Below are positions 34,879-41,907 of a stretch of 46,707 bases of DNA, piece after piece. A model generated the notes under the pieces. The model did not search any database, was not told the origin of the DNA, and saw nothing but the letters and a program-made list of their open reading frames with translations. Made by a program: the position numbers and the translations under genes. The stretch's first letter is position 1, and the number at the start of each line of letters is the position of its first letter. Origin of the DNA: JBGTBQ01 sp041749275 (GTDB lineage: Bacteria > Acidobacteriota > Blastocatellia > Pyrinomonadales > Pyrinomonadaceae); assembly GCA_041749275.1 (NCBI GenBank), contig JBGTBQ010000252.1, positions 1-46,707 on the forward strand, given 5' to 3'.

Positions 34879-35522
34879 CAGTCGCCATCTCAAAAGGCAG
34901 GATGCAGGATGACGCGCTTAGACTCCTTGCGCGAGCGGGCGTGTGCTTGAACGCGGAGGCGCTCGCGTCGCGTCGTCTCGCCGTCGAAGACGAGTCGGGC
35001 GACTACCGATTCATTTTCGTCAAGCCCGCGGACGTGCCGGTTTACGTGGAGCATGGGATTGCGGACTGTGGCATCGTGGGCCGGGATGTATTGCTCGAAT
35101 CCGAGGCGGACTTGTTGCAGCCGCTCGACCTCAAGATCGCGCGTTGCCGCATCGCCGTCGCGGCGCCGCGCGGCTCGCGGGCGAGAGAGTCGGGGCTGCT
35201 GCACGTGGCGACAAAATACCCGCGCATCTCGGCGGCGCACTTCGGCGCGCGGGGCGTGCCCGTCGAAATTATCGAACTGTCCGGCTCGGTCGAACTCGCG
35301 CCCGTGCTCGGCCTCGCCGACTGCATCGTTGATTTGGTGGAGACCGGGCGCACGCTCGAAGAAAACGGACTGGCCGTAGTCGAAACCATCTCGGAATCAA
35401 CCGGGCGGCTGGCAGTCAACCGCGCGAGCTATCAACTGAAGGCCGGGGCTGTTGCGGAACTCATCAATGCGTTGAACGAAGCAGTCAATGAGGGAGCGGC
35501 TGTAACGAGGATGAAAGCGTGA
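34872..35522 (+). CDS. hisG: ATP phosphoribosyltransferase, short form
   Basis: Catalytic subunit of the first, committed step of histidine synthesis: ATP plus PRPP to phosphoribosyl-ATP. At 216 residues it is the short form, lacking the C-terminal regulatory domain of long HisG, and needs HisZ. Motifs: VAISKGRMQDDALRLL, DVPVYVEHGIADCGIVGRDV, and the PRPP loop in LADCIVDLVETGRTLEENGL. It overlaps hisZ by 7 bases and hisD by 4 (GTGA), so translation is coupled. Confidence 0.95.
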   Translation: MLTVAISKGRMQDDALRLLARAGVCLNAEALASRRLAVEDESGDYRFIFVKPADVPVYVEHGIADCGIVGRDVLLESEADLLQPLDLKIARCRIAVAAPRGSRARESGLLHVATKYPRISAAHFGARGVPVEIIELSGSVELAPVLGLADCIVDLVETGRTLEENGLAVVETISESTGRLAVNRASYQLKAGAVAELINALNEAVNEGAAVTRMKA

Positions 35523-36814
35523 TCGAAGTAATCAAGCAAGGCGACTCGCGGCGGCGGCGCGAAAAGCTTGCGCGCGTCAAGGGGCGGAGTGTCACCGCCG
35601 ACCCGGAGTTGATGAGTGTTGTCGCCGAGATCATCGAAGAGGTGAGACGGTTGGGTGACGCCGCGTTGCTCGACTACACCGCGCGCTTCGACGGCGTGCG
35701 ACTGACATCCGGCGACCTGCGTCTGGATGAAGCGACGCTGCGCGAGTCGGCGGCGCGCGTCGAGCCGAAGGTGCGCGATGCTCTGCGCGTTGCAATCGGA
35801 AACGTCCGTGAGTTTCACGAGCGCGAGCGCGTGGAATCGTGGGAGTTTGAAACCGCGCGCGGCGTGCGCCTCGGCCAGCGCATCTCGCCGGTCGAATCCG
35901 CCGGACTCTACGTGCCGGGCGGCACGGCGAGCTATCCATCGTCGGTCGTGATGAACGTTGTGCCGGCGCAGGTCGCGGGCGTCCGGCGGATCGTTGTCTG
36001 CACCCCACCGCGGACCCTCGCCGAGACGCCCGCGGTCGCGGCGGCGCTCGTCGAACTCGGTATCACGGAGATTTATCAGGTGGGTGGCGCACAGGCCATC
36101 GCCGCACTCGCCTGCGGGACACGGACGATCCCGCGCGTGGATGTGATTACGGGGCCGGGCAACAAGTACGTCGCGGCGGCGAAGAAGCTGGTCTACGGCG
36201 CGGTCGGGATTGATGCGGTGGCGGGGCCGAGCGAGGTGGTGGTGCTGGCCGACGAGACGGCGCGTGCGAGTTTCGTCGCCGCCGATCTCCTCGCGCAAGC
36301 CGAGCACGGTGAAGACGCTTCGGCCCTCCTTGTGACGACGTGTGAGGCGCTGGCTGAGAGCGTTGCCGAGGAAGTAGCGCGCCAGTTGAAGACGTTGACG
36401 CGAGCGCGCATCATCGCGCGCTCACTTGAGGATTACGGAGCGGCAATCGTCGTCGGCGACATCGAAGAAGCCTGCGAGATCGTCAACGAACTCGCGCCTG
36501 AACATCTCGAAATCATCACCCACAAGGAGGAGGAAGTTGCCGCGCGCATACGGAACGCGGGGGCGATCTTCTTCGGTTCTTATTCGCCCGAAGCCGTCGG
36601 CGATTACATCGCCGGACCGAACCACGTCCTGCCGACCGGCGGCACGGCGCGCTTCTCGTCCGCGCTCGGTGTACATACCTTTTTGCGGCGCACAAGTGTC
36701 GTACATTACACGCGCGATGAGTTGAACGTGACGGCGCATGAAATCGCCGCACTTGCAACCGCCGAAGGATTGGACGCGCACGCGCGCTCGGCGCTCGTGC
36801 GGCTCGGAGAATGA
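35519..36814 (+). CDS. hisD: Histidinol dehydrogenase
   Basis: Zinc enzyme for the last two steps, oxidising L-histidinol to L-histidine with NAD. 431 residues, start GTG overlapping the hisG stop. Motifs: SAGLYVPGGTASYPSSVVMN, the signature IPRVDVITGPGNKYVAAAKK, GIDAVAGPSEVVVLAD, LLAQAEHGEDASALLVT (zinc ligands Q and H), ELAPEHLEIITH (catalytic His region) and GPNHVLPTGGTARFSSALGV (zinc ligands). All are intact. Confidence 0.96.
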   Translation: MIEVIKQGDSRRRREKLARVKGRSVTADPELMSVVAEIIEEVRRLGDAALLDYTARFDGVRLTSGDLRLDEATLRESAARVEPKVRDALRVAIGNVREFHERERVESWEFETARGVRLGQRISPVESAGLYVPGGTASYPSSVVMNVVPAQVAGVRRIVVCTPPRTLAETPAVAAALVELGITEIYQVGGAQAIAALACGTRTIPRVDVITGPGNKYVAAAKKLVYGAVGIDAVAGPSEVVVLADETARASFVAADLLAQAEHGEDASALLVTTCEALAESVAEEVARQLKTLTRARIIARSLEDYGAAIVVGDIEEACEIVNELAPEHLEIITHKEEEVAARIRNAGAIFFGSYSPEAVGDYIAGPNHVLPTGGTARFSSALGVHTFLRRTSVVHYTRDELNVTAHEIAALATAEGLDAHARSALVRLGE

Positions 36815-36825
36815 TTGGAATGGAA

Positions 36826-36898
36826 GGGCTTGTCACTGCCTGCTCCATTCGATTCGATTCAAGACGAGTGTGTGTGGAACACGGGCAGGGACAAGCCC
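36826..36898. repeat. 15-bp inverted repeat in the hisD-hisC gap
   Basis: GGGCTTGTCACTGCC (36826-36840) and GGCAGGGACAAGCCC (36884-36898) are reverse complements except for one base. They span most of the only sizeable gap (103 bases) in the otherwise tight first half of the operon. The sequence looks like a small dispersed palindromic element rather than a terminator; there is no T-run. Confidence 0.6.
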
Positions 36899-36917
36899 TG
36901 CCAACGCATTAAATTTC

Positions 36918-37988
36918 ATGGCGAAGTCGCTGGAAATAATCAAACCGCGCGTGCGCGAGTTGCGCGCCTACACGCTGTCGCCAGACCGCGCGGCGGTGAA
37001 GCTGAATCAGAACGAGAATCCGTGGGACGCGACCGAGGCGATCAAGCGCGAAACTCTCCGGCGCTTCTCGTCGCGCGCGTGGTCGCGCTACCCGGATTTC
37101 GTGCCCGCGAGCCTGCACGAAAAGCTGGCGGCTTTCGCGGGCTGGACGCCGGACGGAGTGGTGGCGGGGAACGGCTCGAACGAACTGATACAGGCGCTGC
37201 TGATGGTGACGGTCGGTGAAGGCCGGCGCGTGCTCATCTCGGAGCCGACCTTCGCGCTCTACAGACAGGTGGCGACCGTGCTCGGCGGCGAGGTTGTATC
37301 CGTGCCGCTTGATGCCGGCCTGAGCTTCGACGTGCCCGCGTTATTGAAAGCGGTCGCGGAGTCGAAACCTGACGTGACCGTCCTCTGCTCACCGAACAAC
37401 CCGACGGGGTGCCGGATTGAGGACGATGAACTTGAAACGCTGCTGGATCGAACGCACGGCCTTGTCGTCGTGGACGAAGCGTATTTCGAGTTCGCGGGCC
37501 GCACGGTCGCGCCCTTGCTCGAACATCACCCGAACCTCGTCGTCTTCCGCACGTTCTCGAAGGCGATGTCGCTGGCCGCGCTCCGCGTCGGATATTTGCT
37601 CGCCGCGCCGGAACTCGCGCGGGAAGTCGGGAAAGCCGTGCTGCCGTATAACCTCAACGCATTCTCGCGGACGGCGGCGGAGGTCTCGCTTGAGTTGTAC
37701 GAGACGGAAATTCTTCCTTCGATCCAAAACATCATCGCCGAGCGCGAGCGACTTTTTGAAGAGTTGAAGCGTGTGCACGGCCTCTCGCCCGTGCGCTCGG
37801 AGGCTAACTTCATGCTTGTTCGCACAGCCGTCGAGCCGCGCCGCGTCTACGAAGAGTTGCTGGAACGAGACATCCTCATCCGCGACGTGAGCGGCTACCC
37901 GATGCTCAAGGAATATTTTCGCGTGAGCGTCGGGACACCGGAAGAGAACGACAGATTGATACGCGCCCTGACGGAGACTCTCATGTAA
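36918..37988 (+). CDS. hisC: Histidinol-phosphate aminotransferase
   Basis: PLP enzyme converting imidazole-acetol phosphate to histidinol phosphate. From ATG 36918 it has 356 residues, the family's normal length; the frame extends upstream into hisD but those residues lack similarity. Motifs: AVKLNQNENPWDAT, GNGSNELIQALLMV, CSPNNPTGCRIEDDEL, VVDEAYFEFAG, and FRTFSKAMSLAALRVGYLLA with the PLP-binding lysine in FSKAMS. A 103-base gap with an inverted repeat precedes it. Confidence 0.94.
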   Translation: MAKSLEIIKPRVRELRAYTLSPDRAAVKLNQNENPWDATEAIKRETLRRFSSRAWSRYPDFVPASLHEKLAAFAGWTPDGVVAGNGSNELIQALLMVTVGEGRRVLISEPTFALYRQVATVLGGEVVSVPLDAGLSFDVPALLKAVAESKPDVTVLCSPNNPTGCRIEDDELETLLDRTHGLVVVDEAYFEFAGRTVAPLLEHHPNLVVFRTFSKAMSLAALRVGYLLAAPELAREVGKAVLPYNLNAFSRTAAEVSLELYETEILPSIQNIIAERERLFEELKRVHGLSPVRSEANFMLVRTAVEPRRVYEELLERDILIRDVSGYPMLKEYFRVSVGTPEENDRLIRALTETLM

Positions 37989-38072
37989 GAGGAGACGTGC
38001 GACTCGAAGCTTTCTACATCGGGGCGACGTGAGATTTCAAATTGAGTTTTCAGATTCAGGATGGAACTGTAT

Positions 38073-38681
38073 ATGAGCATGGAACTTCAAACAGAATCCC
38101 GCGTGGGTGAAGTCAGCCGTAAGACGAAGGAGACGGATGTGCGCGTGCGTTTGGCTCTCGACGGGAGCGGACGGGCGTCCGTGTCTTCGGGCGTTGCATT
38201 CCTCGATCACATGCTGGAGTTGTTCGCGCGCCACGGATTGTTCGACCTTGAGGTCGAGTGCCGCGGCGACTTGGAGATTGACGATCATCATTCGGTCGAA
38301 GACATCGCAATCTGTCTCGGTCAGGCGCTCGCGGAGGCGCTCGGCGACAAGAACGGCATCGCTCGTTACGGCGCGGCCTTGGTGCCGATGGACGAGGCGC
38401 TGTGCCGCGCCGTAATTGATCTGTCGGGGCGGTTTTATCTGATCTATGAAGTGGAGACGCGGCGTCAGACTATCGGCAATTTTTCGGTCGAGTTGGCCGA
38501 GCATTTCTGGCGCTCGTTCGCCGAGGCGGCGAAATGCAATCTGCATCTTGACTGCCTGCGCGGGCGCAACACACATCACATCCTCGAAGGCACGTTTAAA
38601 GCGACGGCGCGCGCGCTCCGGCAGGCGGTCGAGCGCGACCCGCGCGTCCGAGGCGTGTTGAGCACGAAAGGGGTGCTGTAG
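38073..38681 (+). CDS. hisB: Imidazoleglycerol-phosphate dehydratase
   Basis: Manganese-dependent dehydratase, sixth step of the pathway. 202 residues from ATG 38073, monofunctional (no phosphatase domain, unlike E. coli HisB). ATGs at 38061 and 38079 are alternative starts; the GGA at 38063-38065 fits 38073 best. Motifs: SGVAFLDHMLELFARHGLFD, EIDDHHSVEDIAICLGQAL and RGRNTHHILEGTFKATARAL, the two histidine clusters that bind both metal ions. Confidence 0.94.
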   Translation: MSMELQTESRVGEVSRKTKETDVRVRLALDGSGRASVSSGVAFLDHMLELFARHGLFDLEVECRGDLEIDDHHSVEDIAICLGQALAEALGDKNGIARYGAALVPMDEALCRAVIDLSGRFYLIYEVETRRQTIGNFSVELAEHFWRSFAEAAKCNLHLDCLRGRNTHHILEGTFKATARALRQAVERDPRVRGVLSTKGVL

Positions 38682-38685
38682 AAAA

Positions 38686-39291
38686 TTGTCTCGCGTGGCG
38701 ATTATTGACTACGGTGTCGGCAACCTCCGGTCGGTGGAGAAGGCTTTTCAGGCGAGCGGCGTTGAGGCGGTCGTTAGCTCTGATGAACGCGTACTGCGCG
38801 GCGCGGAGAGACTTGTGCTGCCGGGCGTCGGGGCTTTCCGTGCGTGCATGTCGGCGCTCCGCGAGCGCGGTTTCGACGAACTGATCCGCGAACGAGTGGC
38901 GGAAGGGACGCCGCTCCTCGGCGTCTGCGTTGGCATGCAGATGCTGTTCGAGGAGTCGGAAGAGTTCGGTGTCACGAAAGGACTGGGCTTCCTGCGCGGG
39001 CGTGTGCGTCGCTTCGATGACTCACTGCTGGCGCCGCAAGTCGGCTGGAATCAGGTTGAGTGGAAAAAGGAGCACACCCTTGCGACTGGTGTCGAGAGTG
39101 GAGAGTTCTTCTACTTCGTTCACTCTTACTATTGCGACACGGAGGATGCGGAGGACGTGCTCGGAGAAACCGAGTACGGCAAAAAGTACGCTTCAGTAGT
39201 CGCGCGCGGGAATGTCAACGGGGTTCAGTTCCACCCCGAAAAGAGTCAGGTCGCGGGCCTGTGCTTGCTCGGAAATTTCGCGGAGAGCTAA
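38686..39291 (+). CDS. hisH: Imidazole glycerol phosphate synthase, glutaminase subunit
   Basis: Class I glutamine amidotransferase supplying ammonia to HisF. 201 residues with start TTG 38686 preceded by AAGGGG; GTG 38695 is an alternative. Motifs: IIDYGVGNLRSVEKAF, LVLPGVGAF, the nucleophile cysteine in LLGVCVGMQMLFEESEE, and the catalytic His/Glu in NGVQFHPEKSQ. It starts 4 bases after hisB. Confidence 0.93.
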   Translation: MSRVAIIDYGVGNLRSVEKAFQASGVEAVVSSDERVLRGAERLVLPGVGAFRACMSALRERGFDELIRERVAEGTPLLGVCVGMQMLFEESEEFGVTKGLGFLRGRVRRFDDSLLAPQVGWNQVEWKKEHTLATGVESGEFFYFVHSYYCDTEDAEDVLGETEYGKKYASVVARGNVNGVQFHPEKSQVAGLCLLGNFAES

Positions 39292-39393
39292 TCCAAAGCA
39301 GACGGAGAGGCAGGGCGATTGAGAGAAGGGGAGACGTTCGATAAAGCAACTTTTTTTGCCCCATCAGCCTGTCGCCCCGTCCCGGAAAATGTC

Positions 39394-40161
39394 ATGCTTG
39401 CCAAACGCATCATCCCCTGTCTCGATGTTGACCGTGGTCGCGTTGTCAAGGGCATCCACTTCGTGTCGCTAATTGACGCGGGCGATCCAGTGGAGCAGGG
39501 ACGGCGTTATGACACGGAAGGCGCGGACGAGTTGGTCTTCCTCGACATCACGGCCTCTTCTGACAAGCGGGCCATCGTCTCCGACCTCGTGCGCCGCGTG
39601 GCCGATCAGGTCTTCATCCCGTTCACGGTCGGCGGTGGGCTGAACACGATTGAGGATGTGCGCGCGGCGCTACGCGCCGGTGCTGATAAAATTTCTGTAA
39701 ACACAGCGGCGGTCGAGCGTCCTGAGTTGATCGTCGAGAGCGCGGAGGTTTTCGGCAGCCAGTGTATCGTCGTCGCCATTGACGCGCGGCAACGCATCGC
39801 GGGTGAGGCGCAAGCGGGTTGGGAAGTGTTCACGCACGGCGGGCGGCGGGCCGTCGGCTGGGACGCGGTGGAGTGGGCCGCGCGCGCGGAAGCGCTCGGC
39901 GCGGGCGAAATTCTCTTGACGAGCATGGATAGAGACGGCGCGCGAGACGGCTACGATATAGAGTTGACGAGAGCCGTGGCGGACGCAGTGCGAATCCCGG
40001 TCATCGCGTCTGGCGGGGCTGGCGCGCTTGAACATTTTTACGAGGCGCTGACAGCGGGAGGGGCGAGTGCCGTGCTCGCCGCGTCGCTATTCCACTTCGG
40101 GCAATTCAAGGTCGCGGAGGTGAAAGATTACCTCCGTGCGCGCGGGGTCGTCGTGCGATGA
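39394..40161 (+). CDS. hisF: Imidazole glycerol phosphate synthase, cyclase subunit
   Basis: TIM-barrel enzyme that, with HisH, makes imidazole glycerol phosphate and AICAR. 255 residues from ATG 39394 (GGAAA 6 bases upstream); the frame upstream to 39319 has no similarity. Motifs: RIIPCLDVDRGRVVKGIHFV with catalytic Asp, PFTVGGGLNTIEDVRAAL, KISVNTAAV and LLTSMDRDGARDGYDIELTR with the second catalytic Asp. In most operons hisA lies between hisH and hisF; here there is a 102-base non-coding gap. It overlaps hisIE by 4 bases. Confidence 0.95.
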   Translation: MLAKRIIPCLDVDRGRVVKGIHFVSLIDAGDPVEQGRRYDTEGADELVFLDITASSDKRAIVSDLVRRVADQVFIPFTVGGGLNTIEDVRAALRAGADKISVNTAAVERPELIVESAEVFGSQCIVVAIDARQRIAGEAQAGWEVFTHGGRRAVGWDAVEWAARAEALGAGEILLTSMDRDGARDGYDIELTRAVADAVRIPVIASGGAGALEHFYEALTAGGASAVLAASLFHFGQFKVAEVKDYLRARGVVVR

Positions 40162-40814
40162 AGATGAACGTGGAAAAGATTCGGTTCGATGAGAGCGGTC
40201 TCATCCCGGTCATCGTGCAGGACGCGAAGACGAGAGAGGTGCTGACGCTCGCTTACATGAACGCCGAGAGTTTGCGGCGCACGCTCGACAGCGGCGAGAC
40301 GTGGTTCTGGTCTCGCTCTCGCTCTGAACTCTGGCACAAGGGGGAAACATCGGGCCACACACAGCGCGTCGTCAGCATACAGGTGGATTGTGACCGAGAC
40401 GCTCTCGCGGTGTTGGTAGAACCTGCCGGGCCTGCGTGCCACACGGGCGAGCGCACCTGTTTCCATCATGGCATCGAGGGCGCGGACTCGATAGATACAG
40501 CAGGAGAGCATCGGCCTTTAGGCGAAACACTTGAGCAACTTTATGCGGTCGTGCAAGCGCGGCGGCGGGAGATGCCTGAAGGCTCATATACGACTTACCT
40601 TTTCGAGAAGGGGCTGGACAAGATTCTGAAGAAGGTGGGCGAGGAGTCGGCGGAGACGATCATCGCGGCGAAGAACGATGATGCCGGTGAGTTGGCGGCG
40701 GAGATGTCGGACTTGCTTTATCACCTCGTTGTGCTGTTGGTCGAGCGTGGGCTGACGCTCGCGGACATTGGCCGCGAACTTGAGCGACGCGGTGCGTCGC
40801 GGGGTGAAGCATGA
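40158..40814 (+). CDS. hisIE: Phosphoribosyl-AMP cyclohydrolase / phosphoribosyl-ATP pyrophosphatase
   Basis: Bifunctional fusion for the second and third steps. 218 residues: HisI domain about 1-115, with LAYMNAESLRRTLDSGETWF, WHKGETSGHTQRVVS and zinc-binding PACHTGERTCFHH; HisE domain about 120-218, with LYAVVQARRREMPEGSYTTY, KILKKVGEESAETIIAAKN and EMSDLLYHLVVLL. ATGA overlaps link it to hisF upstream and to the phosphatase gene downstream. Confidence 0.95.
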   Translation: MKMNVEKIRFDESGLIPVIVQDAKTREVLTLAYMNAESLRRTLDSGETWFWSRSRSELWHKGETSGHTQRVVSIQVDCDRDALAVLVEPAGPACHTGERTCFHHGIEGADSIDTAGEHRPLGETLEQLYAVVQARRREMPEGSYTTYLFEKGLDKILKKVGEESAETIIAAKNDDAGELAAEMSDLLYHLVVLLVERGLTLADIGRELERRGASRGEA

Positions 40815-41587
40815 GCGAGACGGAATTGCGAGAGTTGTTGGATTTCAGCGTCGAGATTGCGCGCGGCGCGGGCGAACTCACCCTGCACTACTTCCGCAAA
40901 AAATTCGACACCTACCGCAAGGCGAATAAGTCTTTCGTGACCGATGCGGACTTGGAGACGGAAGCATATTTGAGACGTGCTATTCGAGAGCGTTACCCGA
41001 ACGACGCGATCCTCGGCGAAGAGGAGGGGGCGAGTGAGGGGACATCCGGCAGGCGCTGGATCGTTGACCCGATTGACGGAACCTATTCTTTCGTCCACGG
41101 CGTACCCTTCTACGGCGTCCTCGTTGGCGTAGAACTTGACGGCGAGCCGACCGTCGGCGTGATAAATATGCCGGCGCTCGGTGAGATGGTCTACGCCGCG
41201 CGCGGCTTGGGCTGTTTCCTGAATGGCGTGGATGCGCGTGTCTCGGAAACCGCTCGACTCGAAGAAGCCTTGTTGCTCTCGACGGATTTCGGGTCATGCG
41301 AGGGCTACGGCTTCGGTCGAGCCGCTGATGAGTTGCAGCGTCGAGCGGCGGCGCGACGCACGTGGGGCGATTGCTATGGCTACGTGCTCGTCGCCACGGG
41401 CCGGGCGGATGTCATGCTCGACCCGGCAATGAACGTCTGGGATTGCGCGGCGTTGTTGCCCGTAATCGAAGAGGCGGGCGGAACTTTCACCGACTGGCGG
41501 GGGCGGAGAACCATCTCAGGCGGTAACGCTGTTGCGACTAATAGCCTGCTTTTCGAGGAAGTTATGGGTATAGTGCGTTCGGCGTAG
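40811..41587 (+). CDS. hisN: Inositol-monophosphatase-family protein, probable histidinol-phosphatase
   Basis: Mg-dependent phosphatase of 258 residues. Motifs: GEEEGASEG, the family signature WIVDPIDGTYSFVHGVPFYG, and MNVWDCAALLPVIEEAGGTF. IMPase-family members act on inositol phosphate, fructose bisphosphate, PAP or histidinol phosphate. Here the gene overlaps hisIE by 4 bases at the end of the his operon, and HisB lacks a phosphatase domain, so the histidinol-phosphate step is the natural assignment (HisN type). That is inferred from context, not from a diagnostic residue. Confidence 0.82.
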   Translation: MSETELRELLDFSVEIARGAGELTLHYFRKKFDTYRKANKSFVTDADLETEAYLRRAIRERYPNDAILGEEEGASEGTSGRRWIVDPIDGTYSFVHGVPFYGVLVGVELDGEPTVGVINMPALGEMVYAARGLGCFLNGVDARVSETARLEEALLLSTDFGSCEGYGFGRAADELQRRAAARRTWGDCYGYVLVATGRADVMLDPAMNVWDCAALLPVIEEAGGTFTDWRGRRTISGGNAVATNSLLFEEVMGIVRSA

Positions 41588-41650
41588 AATCCCTATCTGT
41601 AAATACAGACGAGTCAATTAATCCCCAAGTCTCCAGTAATGTTTATCTAA

Positions 41651-41708
41651 GCGGGTCAGAAGGCTACGGGGCGTCAAGGAAAGCTTTCTGTGACGCTAAA
41701 TGACCCGC
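41651..41708. repeat. Two-tier inverted repeat (possible RNA hairpin or cruciform)
   Basis: Outer arms: GCGGGTCA (41651-41658) and its exact complement (41701-41708). Inner arms: GCGTCA (41671-41676) and TGACGC (41691-41696), then a mismatch, then GGAAAG/CTTTCT meeting at AAGCTT. It could be the end of the his transcript or a site upstream of the radical SAM promoter. No T-run directly follows. Confidence 0.6.
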
Positions 41709-41791
41709 AATCAAGCCTTATTTCTTCAGTTCCCATCTCCTGTGCATTCCAAATAATCTAATCATTTCAACATTTACGGGAGTGTGCGCTA

Positions 41792-41808
41792 TTGGCACAA
41801 TCATTGCC
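41792..41808 (+). promoter_or_regulatory. Sigma-54 (-24/-12) promoter of the radical SAM gene
   Basis: TTGGCAC-AATCA-TTGC matches the RpoN consensus TGGCAC-N5-TTGC. The GG (41794-41795) and GC (41806-41807) are exactly 10 bases apart, as required. Start of transcription is expected near 41819. A sigma-54 promoter needs an enhancer-binding activator; the palindrome at 41596-41609, about 190 bases upstream, is a possible site. Confidence 0.7.
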
Positions 41809-41907
41809 ATAAGAAAAAATACCAACCGCTTATTGCGGGTTTGCGCTCGCTCTTGCGGGCTACCTCCCACGGCTTAATAAGTCAATTCTTGAGAGAAGGA
41901 AGAGAAA

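Larger units (their letters stand above)
41588..41907. other. 320-bp intergenic region with palindrome, cruciform and sigma-54 promoter
   Basis: No coding sequence. In order: a perfect TCTGTA-AA-TACAGA palindrome (41596-41609); a two-tier inverted repeat (41651-41708) with outer arms GCGGGTCA/TGACCCGC and an inner stem centred on AAGCTT; a -24/-12 promoter (41792-41807); and a leader of about 90 bases ending in AGAAGGAAGAG before the ATG. Confidence 0.7.

Noticed and set aside
39301..39390. Possible hidden short gene or hisA remnant between hisH and hisF
   Set aside because: No HisA motif (such as a catalytic LVVDLDAA-type segment) is present in any frame.
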